Below the pieces are notes generated by a model. The model had not been told where the DNA came from and searched no databases. It worked only from the letters and a program-made list of their open reading frames with translations. The position numbers and the translations under genes are program-made. From Treponema sp. (GTDB taxonomy: Bacteria > Spirochaetota > Spirochaetia > Treponematales > Treponemataceae), in contig JAILPY010000115.1 of the NCBI GenBank assembly GCA_024699235.1, positions 1 to 47,027 of the forward strand: a stretch of DNA of 47,027 nucleotides, in the 5' to 3' direction. Position 1 is the stretch's first letter. Every line of letters begins with the position of its first letter. Positions 23,937 through 32,100 of the stretch are shown here, piece by piece.

Positions 23937-25829
23937 ATGAATGAAGTCCGATATAATTGGCTTATGTCAGCAATGAAAGATATGTCAGTCCAGCAGTCAT
24001 TTATTTTTAATGTTAATCCAGAAAGTTTACATACGGCTGAGCCGGAAAAAATTCTTAAAGATGTTTTTGGCTATGATACATTCAGGCCTTTGCAGAAAGA
24101 AGTCATTCAGAATGTTCTTGACGGTAGGGATACTCTAGCCGTAATGCCGACCGGAGGCGGAAAATCTTTATGCTATGAAATTCCTGCTTTATTGATGGAT
24201 GGGCTGACGGTTGTCGTATCTCCTCTGATTGCACTTATGCAGGATCAGGTAGCTCAGCTTGAAGCTGTTGGAGTTCCTGCTGTATTTTTAAATTCATCCC
24301 TTGATTGGGATTCCTATGTAAGCGCCTGTGACAGAATAGTTTGCGGAGAAATCCGCCTACTGTATGTTTCTCCGGAAGGCTTGAATACAGAACGGATTCG
24401 TAATGTCCTGCATTCTTCAAATGTTTGCGTTCGGTGCATTACTATAGACGAAGCCCATTGCATAAGTGAATGGGGGCACGATTTCCGGCCTGACTATATG
24501 GAAATTGCTTCTGTACGGGAGCAGTTTCCTCAGGCCGTATGCCTTGCCCTTACTGCCACAGCAACGAAGGCCGTCCGCGATGATATTATCATGCAGCTTA
24601 AAATGGAAAATCCTGCCGTCCTTATAGCAAGCTTTAACAGGCCTAATCTTTTTCTGGAAGTTAAGATGAAAGCAAATCCTTCTGGCCAGGTTGAGTCTTT
24701 TCTAAATGAGCATAAGGATGAAAGCGGCATAATCTATTGCTTTTCCAGAAAACAGGTAGATGAACTGACCTCCCTTCTAAAATCCCGCGGATTCAATGCA
24801 GAAAGCTATCATGCCGGTCTTTCAGATGCTCAGCGTTATGAACATCAGCGGAATTTCATTAATGGTAAAGTTGAGATCATGGTGGCAACCGTTGCATTTG
24901 GCATGGGCATTAATAAGCCTGATGTTCGCTTCGTAATTCATTATGACATGCCTAAGTCTGTTGAGCAGTATTATCAGGAAATAGGGCGTGCGGGGCGTGA
25001 CGGGCTTCCTTCCCATGCCCTTCTGCTGTATTCTCTTGGCGACTTGCATAAAATACGTTTTTTCTTTACGGAAAAGGATAACCCTGCACAGGCCGAAAGG
25101 CTTTTACGGGGAATGATACGATATGCAGAGTGCAGGTCCTGCAGGAGAAAAGCCCTGCTTTCTTATTTTGGAGAAGTTTATGACGGCAAGCTGCCTGACA
25201 GTTGCTGCTGTGATGTATGCGCTGCAGGTCCCTTGCCGTTAGCTGACGTAACGATTCTTGCGCAGAAATTCATGTCGTGCATTTTAAGGACAAAAGAAAG
25301 GTATGGAGCGTCTTATGTCATTGATGTCTTGCTGGGAGCCAGAACTTCAAGGCTTCTTGAAAATGGACATGATTCATTGACTACTTTCGGCATAGGAAAG
25401 GAACTGACAAGAGAAAACTGGTTTGAGCTTAGTTCCACCCTTGCAAGCGAAGGTTATATTGAAAAGACAGATGATTATGGCATCTTATATTTAACTGAAT
25501 ATGGCAGAAAGGTTCTTTTTGAACGAGCGGAAATCAAGTTGCCTATTGAGTTTAAGAAACATGCATTAAAAAAATCTGCAGGCATAAAAACTTTGTCTTC
25601 GTCTGGATATGACAAGGATCTTGCCATGAAGATAAAGGCATGGCGGCGCAGAAAGGCAGATGAAGAAAATGTTGCCCCTTATGTTATTTTTGGCGACAGG
25701 ACTCTTATAGAAATAGCAAAGGCAAAGCCCCATAATATAGAAGAATTTATGCAGTGCTATGGAATAGGGCAGGCTAAGGCTCATAAGTACGGTCCTGCAA
25801 TCATACAGATTGTAGATTCCTCTTCTTAA
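23937..25829 (+). CDS. recQ: ATP-dependent DNA helicase RecQ
   Basis: A 3'-5' helicase of 630 residues for recombination and fork repair. Helicase motifs are complete: FRPLQKEVI (motif 0), MPTGGGKSLCYEIPAL (I), IDEAHCISEWGHDFRPDY (II plus the RecQ aromatic loop), LALTATAT (III), ATVAFGMGINKPDVRFVIH (V) and YYQEIGRAGRDG (VI). Four zinc cysteines (CRSCRRKALLSYFGE, CCDVC), the RQC winged helix and a C-terminal HRDC domain (VIFGDRTLIEIAKAKP) follow. A non-conserved extension of ~35 residues precedes motif 0. GAGG lies eight bases before ATG 23937. Confidence 0.93.
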   Translation: MNEVRYNWLMSAMKDMSVQQSFIFNVNPESLHTAEPEKILKDVFGYDTFRPLQKEVIQNVLDGRDTLAVMPTGGGKSLCYEIPALLMDGLTVVVSPLIALMQDQVAQLEAVGVPAVFLNSSLDWDSYVSACDRIVCGEIRLLYVSPEGLNTERIRNVLHSSNVCVRCITIDEAHCISEWGHDFRPDYMEIASVREQFPQAVCLALTATATKAVRDDIIMQLKMENPAVLIASFNRPNLFLEVKMKANPSGQVESFLNEHKDESGIIYCFSRKQVDELTSLLKSRGFNAESYHAGLSDAQRYEHQRNFINGKVEIMVATVAFGMGINKPDVRFVIHYDMPKSVEQYYQEIGRAGRDGLPSHALLLYSLGDLHKIRFFFTEKDNPAQAERLLRGMIRYAECRSCRRKALLSYFGEVYDGKLPDSCCCDVCAAGPLPLADVTILAQKFMSCILRTKERYGASYVIDVLLGARTSRLLENGHDSLTTFGIGKELTRENWFELSSTLASEGYIEKTDDYGILYLTEYGRKVLFERAEIKLPIEFKKHALKKSAGIKTLSSSGYDKDLAMKIKAWRRRKADEENVAPYVIFGDRTLIEIAKAKPHNIEEFMQCYGIGQAKAHKYGPAIIQIVDSSS

Positions 25830-25853
25830 AAATTGATATAAAATATCCTTCCC

Positions 25854-26010
25854 GGTTTTGCGACGCAACTCTATACGGTTTTGCGGCACAACTCTATACG
25901 GTTTTGCGGCGCAACTCTATACGGTTTTGCGACACAACTCTATACGGTTTTGCGGCGCAACTCTATATGGTTTTGCGACACAAATCTCTATGGTTTTTCT
26001 GCACAATTCT
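25854..26010 (+). repeat. 23-bp tandem repeat array (six full copies plus one degenerate)
   Basis: Units begin at 25854, 25877, 25900, 25923, 25946 and 25969, and a seventh diverged unit starts at 25992. Each runs GGTTTTGCG-R-C-R-CAACTCTATAC, with two purine positions that vary. The core TTGCG-R-CGCAA is a perfect dyad in copies 1, 3 and 5, and one or two positions differ in 2, 4 and 6. The 23-base period is not a multiple of three and every frame is an artefact of the repeat, so it is non-coding. There are no unique spacers, so it is not a CRISPR array. Confidence 0.95.
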
Positions 26011-26048
26011 TTAATTTCTCAAGATTTGTATTTTTTGTACGAATTTTT

Positions 26049-26092
26049 GGAAAAATAACATTTTTCTAAAGTTTGTGCAAAAATAATTTGAC
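26049..26092 (+). repeat. 44-bp direct repeat, left copy
   Basis: Identical over 44 bases to 28070-28113. It starts GGAAAAATAACATTTTTC and ends AATAATTTGAC. Contains the small palindrome AAAAAT-AAC-ATTTTT. In this copy the terminal TTGAC is not followed by a -10 element. Confidence 0.95.
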
Positions 26093-26093
26093 C

Positions 26094-26123
26094 ATTCATC
26101 CCAAAAATTCGACATTTATCCCA
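26094..26123 (+). promoter_or_regulatory. pair of 10-bp direct repeats at 20-bp spacing upstream of a promoter
   Basis: ATTCATCCCA (26094-26103) and ATTTATCCCA (26114-26123) recur at 20 bases, about two helical turns, immediately before the -35 box. This suggests binding of a regulator to one face of the DNA. Confidence 0.35.
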
Positions 26124-26129
26124 CTTTTG

Positions 26130-26157
26130 TTGACATTAAAAAATTATGAAATAGAAT
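26130..26157 (+). promoter_or_regulatory. promoter of the surface-lipoprotein gene
   Basis: TTGACA (26130-26135) and TAGAAT (26152-26157) are 16 bases apart. Confidence 0.6.
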
Positions 26158-26240
26158 GAAAACTGAAAATATGTAAAAGCAGACAAATGGAAATAAAGTT
26201 TGTCGTTTTTGAGAGTGTTTATAAAAAAGTGAGAATGCAT

Positions 26241-27992
26241 ATGAATAAGTTATTAAAGAATTTTTTTTATGGATTTGTACTCCTTGCCTTTATCATTACG
26301 GTTTGCCCTTTTCTCGTTTCATGTGCTGGCGGTGCTGGAGGAGGAAGTTCTGAAAGTGATTCCTCTGCTTTGTGCGTGCAGATGCCTTCAACGCGTTCCG
26401 TTCAGTACGATTTTTCTGATGTAGAAATTTTTACGGTAACAATAAGATCTTCTGTATATGATGAAACAAAGTCCTGCGGACAGGGTGAAACGCTGTTTTT
26501 TTCAGACGTCCCTGTAGGACACTATGAAATAACGGCCTTGGGTAAAAAATCAGACGGAACAGTGACAGCGAGTGGAACTGCTACTGTCGATGTTGAGTCA
26601 GGCGTAACAAAAAGCGTTTCTGTAAGGATTGTCAGGCTGAACCACCACACAGTATCCTTCCTTAATGAGGACGGTTCTGTCTATTCTAGCCAGGAGGTTT
26701 CAGATGGATACTGTGCAACGCAGCCTGATAATCCTGAATTTGCTGGTCATGACTTCTCTTTCTGGACTGTTGTAGAGTCAGCCGCTTCCACTGTCGATGG
26801 ATCGGCTTCTCCTTTCAGCTTTAATACAGAAATAACTGCTGATATAATGCTTAAACCTGTGTGTGATGTTATAACATATACCATTACATACGTATCAGTA
26901 CCAAAGGCTGTTGCCTCGGATACGTTTACCGTGGCAGGGCGTGAGACGTTGCCTTCTCCTTCAAAGTCAGGACTGACGTTTGTAGGTTGGTATGAGGACG
27001 AGGAATTTACAGGTTCCAAGATTGAGTCAATTCCAGAAGGAACGACAGGAAACATGACCCTTTATGCAAAGTGGACTGTAAAGGTCACGTTTAATGCGCT
27101 TAACAATAATTCTACAGAACGGAATGTAGTTTATGGAGGAACAGTTGCACAGTCTTCAGAACCTACAAAGAGCAATTATGCGTTTGTAGGATGGTACAAG
27201 GGCTCTATGGGAACAGGCAATGCCGTTACGTATGAATCCGAATCCTATGACTTTGACACTCCTGTTACTTCAAGTTTTACTCTGTATGCAAAATGGCTTT
27301 ACTCAAATGCCAGTTTTACGGGAACAGTGGCAGAATTCCTTGCAACAGAATTCTGTCCTAATACTTCTCCTGATAGTTCTTATTCAGTAACGATAACCTC
27401 TGCTACAGCTGATCAGATTGCAAATATTGCAAGAGCTATAGGAAACTCTTCAGATTCCAATTATAAGGGAGTGTACATAACTCTTGATCTGTCAGGTTGT
27501 GGTGCAACAGAAATACCTTACGGAGCTTTCTGGAGTGGCACGTATGCTGGTACAGGTATTGCTACATACCTTACGGGCATTGTCCTGCCGAGTGGATTGG
27601 AATCTATAGGATCTAATGCATTTAATGGCTGTAGTGGCATTACGGGAAGAATTACTATTCCAAGCAATGTTAGAGAAATGGGAGATGACGTCTTTAATTC
27701 CTGTACAGGAATTACCGAAGTTACCATAGAAGATGGTGTAACGAAAATAGGTACGTACGCATTTAAAGGGTGTACAGGTATTTCAAGTCCTGTTACTATT
27801 CCTGATACTGTAACGGAAATTTATGCTGGGTCATTTTATGAATGTACTTATATACCTTCCATAAGCGTAACCGGAAAATGGGATAAATATTGGTATGATG
27901 ATATGGACAACAAACGAGCTGAGTCTATCGATCTTACTAGGGATTTGCTTGTGGTTGAGAGTGGTTACCGTTATTTCCGTAATCAAGAATAA
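26241..27992 (+). CDS. surface lipoprotein with InlB-type repeats and BspA-like leucine-rich repeats
   Basis: A 583-residue exported lipoprotein; lipobox LVSC puts the lipidated cysteine at residue 28, followed by a glycine/serine linker. A beta-sandwich-like region (~40-150) precedes Listeria-Bacteroides (InlB B-type) repeats, each ending in GWY...LYAKW (TFVGWYEDEEF...MTLYAKW, AFVGWYKGS...FTLYAKW). The last ~170 residues are BspA/LRR_5-type leucine-rich repeats (LESIGSNAFNGCSGIT, TKIGTYAFKGCTGIS). Such proteins bind host or plant surfaces in oral and gut treponemes. The start at 26241 follows GAGA; 26235 is an alternative. A strong terminator follows, so the gene is a self-contained unit between 44-bp repeats. 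Confidence 0.85.
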   Translation: MNKLLKNFFYGFVLLAFIITVCPFLVSCAGGAGGGSSESDSSALCVQMPSTRSVQYDFSDVEIFTVTIRSSVYDETKSCGQGETLFFSDVPVGHYEITALGKKSDGTVTASGTATVDVESGVTKSVSVRIVRLNHHTVSFLNEDGSVYSSQEVSDGYCATQPDNPEFAGHDFSFWTVVESAASTVDGSASPFSFNTEITADIMLKPVCDVITYTITYVSVPKAVASDTFTVAGRETLPSPSKSGLTFVGWYEDEEFTGSKIESIPEGTTGNMTLYAKWTVKVTFNALNNNSTERNVVYGGTVAQSSEPTKSNYAFVGWYKGSMGTGNAVTYESESYDFDTPVTSSFTLYAKWLYSNASFTGTVAEFLATEFCPNTSPDSSYSVTITSATADQIANIARAIGNSSDSNYKGVYITLDLSGCGATEIPYGAFWSGTYAGTGIATYLTGIVLPSGLESIGSNAFNGCSGITGRITIPSNVREMGDDVFNSCTGITEVTIEDGVTKIGTYAFKGCTGISSPVTIPDTVTEIYAGSFYECTYIPSISVTGKWDKYWYDDMDNKRAESIDLTRDLLVVESGYRYFRNQE

Positions 27993-28023
27993 ATAAGTTT
28001 TACTCTGTTTTAAATCATTCTGT

Positions 28024-28051
28024 AAAAAACCGCCGGGCAGGCGGTTTTTTT
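28024..28051 (+). terminator. terminator after the surface-lipoprotein gene
   Basis: CCGCC (28030-28034) and GGCGG (28040-28044) pair around GGGCA, flanked by an A run and a T run that extend the stem. Confidence 0.9.
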
Positions 28052-28069
28052 ATGCTGTTCTTTACTGCA

Positions 28070-28113
28070 GGAAAAATAACATTTTTCTAAAGTTTGTGCA
28101 AAAATAATTTGAC
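28070..28113 (+). repeat. 44-bp direct repeat, right copy, forming the upstream part of the xylB promoter
   Basis: Identical to 26049-26092. Its last bases supply most of the -35 box TTGACG, and its A/T-rich body sits where an UP element would be. Confidence 0.95.
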
Positions 28114-28136
28114 GAATTGTAAATATTTTGTATAAT
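28109..28136 (+). promoter_or_regulatory. xylB operon promoter
   Basis: TTGACG (28109-28114) and a consensus TATAAT (28131-28136) are 16 bases apart. Confidence 0.75.
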
Positions 28137-28145
28137 AGTACTGAT

Positions 28146-28161
28146 AGGCAATCGGTTGCCT
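28146..28161. promoter_or_regulatory. LacI-type operator dyad at the xylB transcription start
   Basis: AGGCAA-TCGG-TTGCCT is a perfect six-base dyad with a central CG, the layout of LacI/GalR-family operators. It starts about nine bases past the -10 box, where a bound repressor would block initiation. A small 5' hairpin is the alternative reading. Confidence 0.5.
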
Positions 28162-28206
28162 GTTGCTTATGTTTGAGAGTAACTTCTAATAGAGAGGATA
28201 TAAGAA

Positions 28207-29730
28207 ATGGCATATCTCATCGGCGTTGATTTGGGAACAAGTGGTACAAAAACTGTAATTTTTGACGAACAGGGAAATCCTTTGGCATCAAAGACTATTG
28301 AATACCCTATGTATCAGCCTCATAACGGCTGGGCAGAACAGGATCCTTTAGACTGGTATCATGCAGCTTGCGGCAGTATGAAAGATGTCGTTGCAAAGAG
28401 TGGCGTTAATCCTAAGGACATCAAGGGAATTGGCATTAGCGGCCAGATGCACGGCCTTGTAATGCTTGATAAAGACGGAAACGTCCTTCGCAAGAGCATT
28501 ATATGGTGCGACCAGCGTACTGCAAGAGAATGTGAAGAAATAACTTCAAAAGTCGGTGCCCAGCGCCTTATTGAAATTACTGCTAATCCTGCCCTTACAG
28601 GCTTTACTGCAAGTAAGATTATGTGGGTAAAGAACAACGAGCCTGATGTGTATGCAAAATGCGCTCATATCCTTCTTCCTAAAGATTATGTCCGCTATAT
28701 GCTTACGGGCGAGTTTGCAACGGAAGTCAGCGATGCAAGCGGAATGCAGCTCCTTGACGTTCCTAACCGCTGTTGGTCTGATGAAGTATTGACAAAGCTT
28801 GATATTGATAAATCACTTCTTGCAAAGGTTTATGAATCTCCAGAAGTGACAGGAAAGGTAACGAAGAAGGCGTCCGAGCTTACAGGTGTACCAGAGGGAA
28901 CTCCTGTTGTTGGCGGTGCAGGCGATAACGCAGCAGCTGCTGTAGGAACTGGTACCGTAGAAGATGGCATTGCATTTACTACAATTGGAACAAGCGGAGT
29001 TGTTTTTGCACATACAAGCAAAGTCAGCATCGATCCTAAAGGCCGCGTCCATACATTCTGCTGTGCCGTTCCTGGTGCATGGCATGTAATGGGCGTTACG
29101 CAGGCTGCAGGACTTTCCCTGAAATGGTTCAGGGACAATTTCTGTCACGACGAAATGATTGCTGCTGACGGAATGGGCAAAGATCCTTACTTTATCATGG
29201 ATAAGCAGGCTGAGCGCATCCCTATCGGTGCAGACAGGCTTTTGTACCTGCCATACCTTATGGGCGAAAGAACCCCTCATCTTGATCCTGACTGTCGCGG
29301 CGTATTCTTTGGTCTTTCTGCAATGCACACAAGGCAGCATTTGCTTAGGGCCGTAATGGAAGGCGTTACTTACAGCCAGCGCGATTCTATTGAAGTATTG
29401 CGCAGCATGGGCGTAAAGATTAATGACATGCTTGCTTGCGGCGGCGGCGGTTCAAGTTCTTTGTGGCGTCAGATGCTTGCTGATGTTTATAACTGTCCTG
29501 TAAAGACTGTTGTAAGTAAAGAAGGCCCTGCACTTGGTGTTGCAATTCTTGCTGGCGTTGGTACAGGAATTTATAAGAGCGTAGCTGAAGGATGTCATGC
29601 AGTTATCAAGACTAATGAACCTCAGAAGCCTATAAAGGAAAACAGTGCGCAGTATGAAAAATTCTATAAGCTGTACACTCAGCTGTATCCTGCATTGAAA
29701 GACTGCTATAAAAATCTGGCAACTGTGTAA
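28207..29730 (+). CDS. xylB: xylulokinase
   Basis: Phosphorylates D-xylulose to D-xylulose 5-phosphate with ATP, feeding the pentose-phosphate route. It is a 507-residue FGGY-family kinase. The N-terminal ATP-binding phosphate loop is GVDLGTSGTKTVIFDEQG; GWAEQDPLDWY and GISGQMHGLVMLD are xylulokinase features. The C-terminal domain has TIGTSGVVFAH, MEGVTYSQRDSIEVL and the family block ACGGGGSSSLWRQMLADVY. AGAGAGGA precedes the ATG. It is first in an operon with a DUF4867 gene and a FucI-like isomerase gene. Related ketoses such as ribulose or fuculose are possible substrates. Confidence 0.9.
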   Translation: MAYLIGVDLGTSGTKTVIFDEQGNPLASKTIEYPMYQPHNGWAEQDPLDWYHAACGSMKDVVAKSGVNPKDIKGIGISGQMHGLVMLDKDGNVLRKSIIWCDQRTARECEEITSKVGAQRLIEITANPALTGFTASKIMWVKNNEPDVYAKCAHILLPKDYVRYMLTGEFATEVSDASGMQLLDVPNRCWSDEVLTKLDIDKSLLAKVYESPEVTGKVTKKASELTGVPEGTPVVGGAGDNAAAAVGTGTVEDGIAFTTIGTSGVVFAHTSKVSIDPKGRVHTFCCAVPGAWHVMGVTQAAGLSLKWFRDNFCHDEMIAADGMGKDPYFIMDKQAERIPIGADRLLYLPYLMGERTPHLDPDCRGVFFGLSAMHTRQHLLRAVMEGVTYSQRDSIEVLRSMGVKINDMLACGGGGSSSLWRQMLADVYNCPVKTVVSKEGPALGVAILAGVGTGIYKSVAEGCHAVIKTNEPQKPIKENSAQYEKFYKLYTQLYPALKDCYKNLATV

Positions 29731-29754
29731 TTATTGATATAAAGGTGGCTGTGT

Positions 29755-30408
29755 ATGAAATTAAAGATTAAAAGCGTTTTTTCCGAGCGCTTCTCTAAAT
29801 ACGGAAAAGTCCTGAAAGGCTATGACGTAAAGGCTTTGCTTGATACATTGGAAAGTTCAACGCCAATGCCTGCTGACAGTACTGTATACGAGCCTGGAGC
29901 AAAGCAGCTGGAGTCTCTTCCTGTGGCAAAGGATTTCAGCCTGAATGCGTATGGCGGTATGCCTGTCCAGGTTGGATACTGCAATGGTTTCAATACAAAA
30001 TTGAATTGTCTTGAATATCATAGGGGCAGTGAGCTGAATATTCCTTCACGCGATGCAATCCTTTTGCTTGCTTCCATCCAGGATGTAAAGAACGGAAGGA
30101 TCAATTCTAAGGCTGTAGAAGCATTCCGTGTTCCTGCAGGTACTGTAGTGCAGGTATACGAAACTACCCTGCACTATGCTCCTTGCTGTGACGTACGGGG
30201 CAGTGAAGTTTCTGAAGGCTTTAGGGTAATCATTGTCCTTCCAAAGGATACAAATACAGAAAAACCAGAAATTACCATACATGATGCAGAGGATAAGCTC
30301 CTCTGGGCAAAAAATAAGTGGCTTATTGCCCATCCTGCTTCTGCAGAAGCAAAGCAGGGTGCTTATGTTGGAATTACTGGTGAAAATATTGATTTGGCTA
30401 AGATATAG
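29755..30408 (+). CDS. DUF4867-family cupin-like protein
   Basis: A 217-residue cytosolic protein that I place in DUF4867, a family commonly beside fucose/arabinose isomerase-like genes. Candidate metal ligands are in LEYHRGSELNIPSRDAILLL (E, H and D) and in ETTLHYAPC (E and H), a spacing that fits a cupin barrel. It lies 24 bases after xylB with AAAGGTGG as ribosome site, and 56 bases before the isomerase gene. Its reaction is not known to me. A mutarotase-like or isomerase-like step on the same sugar would fit the context. Confidence 0.7.
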   Translation: MKLKIKSVFSERFSKYGKVLKGYDVKALLDTLESSTPMPADSTVYEPGAKQLESLPVAKDFSLNAYGGMPVQVGYCNGFNTKLNCLEYHRGSELNIPSRDAILLLASIQDVKNGRINSKAVEAFRVPAGTVVQVYETTLHYAPCCDVRGSEVSEGFRVIIVLPKDTNTEKPEITIHDAEDKLLWAKNKWLIAHPASAEAKQGAYVGITGENIDLAKI

Positions 30409-30464
30409 CATAAGATTATGCTTGCATAGCGATTATGCTATTTTAGATATGTAAGGAGAATACC

Positions 30465-31973
30465 ATGGAAAAGATGACAAATATTCCAGACGTTAAACTT
30501 GGAATTATTGCGGTTAGTAGAGACTGTTTTATAATCTCTCTTTCTGAAAAAAGGCGCGCTGCTGTTGTAAAGGCATTTGGAAATAAAGGAAGCCTTTATG
30601 AAGCAAAGACAACTGTAGAAAATGAAAAGGATATGCTTAAGGCTGTTGAGGAAGTTAAGAATGCTGGCTGCAATGCCCTTGTCGTATTCCTTGGCAACTT
30701 TGGTCCGGAAACTCCTGAAACCGAAATCGCACAGCATTTTGATGGTCCTTGCATGTTTGTTGCTGCAGCAGAAGAGACCGGCAAAGATATGATTAACGGT
30801 CGCGGTGATGCTTATTGTGGAATGCTCAACTGTTCTTACAACCTCAATCTCCGCCATCTTAAGGGAATCATTCCTGAATATCCAGTTGGAACGGCAGATG
30901 ATATTGCTCAGATGATCGCAGAGTTTATTCCTGTTGCAAGAGCAATCATTGGATTGAAGAACCTTAAGGTCATTACATTCGGCCCTCGTCCACAGGATTT
31001 CTTTGCATGTAATGCCCCTATAAAGGGATTGTACGATATCGGCGTTGAAATTGAAGAAAACTCAGAGCTTGATCTTCTTATTTCTTATCGTGAACATAAA
31101 GATGACAAGCGTATTGATGATGTAGTAAAAGATATGGCAGCAGAGCTTGGCATGGAAGGAAACAACTACCCAGAAATGCTCCCACGCATGGCACAGTTTG
31201 AACTGACTTTGCTTGACTGGGCTGAAGGCCATAAAGGCAGCAAAGAGTATGTTGTATTTGCTGACAAGTGTTGGCCTGCATTCCCTAAGGAATTCGGCTT
31301 TGAGCCTTGCTATGTAAACAGCCGCCTTGCTTCACGTGGAATTCCTGTAGCCTGTGAAGTAGATATTTATGGTGCTTTGTCTGAGTATATTGGAACATGC
31401 GTATCTGGCGAAAGCGTAACATTGCTTGATATCAACAACTCTGTGCCTCAGGATATTTACGATTCAGAAATCAAGGGTAAGTTCTCTTATCCTTATGTCC
31501 TTAATGATACATTCATGGCATTCCACTGTGGAAATACTCCATTCTGCCGTCTTGCAAAGAGTTCAAAGCCTGGGGTAAAATACCAGCTTATACAGCATCG
31601 TCTGCTTGAACCTAAGGATTCAAAGCCAGACTTTACAAGAGGTACTCTTGAAGGAGACCTTGCAGCAAGCAAGATTACATTCTTCCGCGTACAGGCTCGC
31701 CCAGACGGAAAGCTTCAGTCTTACATTGCTCAGGGAGAAATCCTGCCTGTTGCAACACGCTCATTTGGCGGCATAGGCGTATTTGCTATTCCTGAGATGG
31801 GACGTTTCTATCGTCATGTCCTTATCAGCAAGCAGTATCCTCACCATGGTGCTGTTGCATTCAGTCATGTTGGAAAGGCCTTGTATACATTGTTCAGCTA
31901 TCTTGGAATAGAAGACATTGCATACAATCAGCCTAAGGGAGTCCTTTATAAGGACGAAAATCCTTTTAATTAA
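30465..31973 (+). CDS. L-fucose/L-arabinose isomerase-family protein
   Basis: A 502-residue protein of the fucose/arabinose isomerase superfamily (COG2407-like), which converts aldoses to ketoses with Mn2+. Typical stretches are VVFLGNFGPETPETEIAQHF near the N-terminus, KVITFGPRPQDFFACNAPI, and the C-terminal LDINNSVPQD with FHCGNTPFC and AFSHVGKALYTLFSYLGI. Conserved E, D and H in the last parts likely hold the metal. AAGGAG precedes the ATG. Together with xylB it gives an isomerase-kinase pair. Which aldose it acts on cannot be read from sequence. Confidence 0.8.
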   Translation: MEKMTNIPDVKLGIIAVSRDCFIISLSEKRRAAVVKAFGNKGSLYEAKTTVENEKDMLKAVEEVKNAGCNALVVFLGNFGPETPETEIAQHFDGPCMFVAAAEETGKDMINGRGDAYCGMLNCSYNLNLRHLKGIIPEYPVGTADDIAQMIAEFIPVARAIIGLKNLKVITFGPRPQDFFACNAPIKGLYDIGVEIEENSELDLLISYREHKDDKRIDDVVKDMAAELGMEGNNYPEMLPRMAQFELTLLDWAEGHKGSKEYVVFADKCWPAFPKEFGFEPCYVNSRLASRGIPVACEVDIYGALSEYIGTCVSGESVTLLDINNSVPQDIYDSEIKGKFSYPYVLNDTFMAFHCGNTPFCRLAKSSKPGVKYQLIQHRLLEPKDSKPDFTRGTLEGDLAASKITFFRVQARPDGKLQSYIAQGEILPVATRSFGGIGVFAIPEMGRFYRHVLISKQYPHHGAVAFSHVGKALYTLFSYLGIEDIAYNQPKGVLYKDENPFN

Positions 31974-32010
31974 TTCTTGCATTCAGATTTTGTCTGAATA
32001 AATTCCTTTA

Positions 32011-32041
32011 ACGGCAGGCTGCAGTACAGTCTGCCGTTTTT
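32011..32041 (+). terminator. terminator of the xylB operon
   Basis: ACGGCAG (32011-32017) and CTGCCGT (32031-32037) pair, followed by TTTTTATTTT. A separate perfect hairpin (ATTCAGA...TCTGAAT, 31981-31999) lies just before it. Confidence 0.85.
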
Positions 32042-32064
32042 ATTTTAGGCATTGCTGTTAGGGA

Positions 32065-32094
32065 TTGACATATATAAGATCTATAAAGTATATT
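32065..32094 (+). promoter_or_regulatory. promoter abutting the outer-membrane protein gene
   Basis: TTGACA (32065-32070) and TATATT (32089-32094) are 18 bases apart, and ATG 32101 follows after six bases with no ribosome site. Confidence 0.65.
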
Positions 32095-32100
32095 TTCTTA

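Noticed and set aside
25854-26010. CRISPR array
   Set aside because: Copies are directly adjacent with no unique spacers, and no cas genes are present.
25858-26069. Two overlapping ORFs across the 23-bp array encoding repetitive RFCGATLYGFA-like peptides
   Set aside because: They arise because the repeat lacks stops in several frames; the 23-base unit shifts frame each copy and there is no ribosome site.
28813-29340. 175-codon minus-strand ORF inside xylB
   Set aside because: Shadow of xylB on the opposite strand; cysteine-rich nonsense composition and no control signals.
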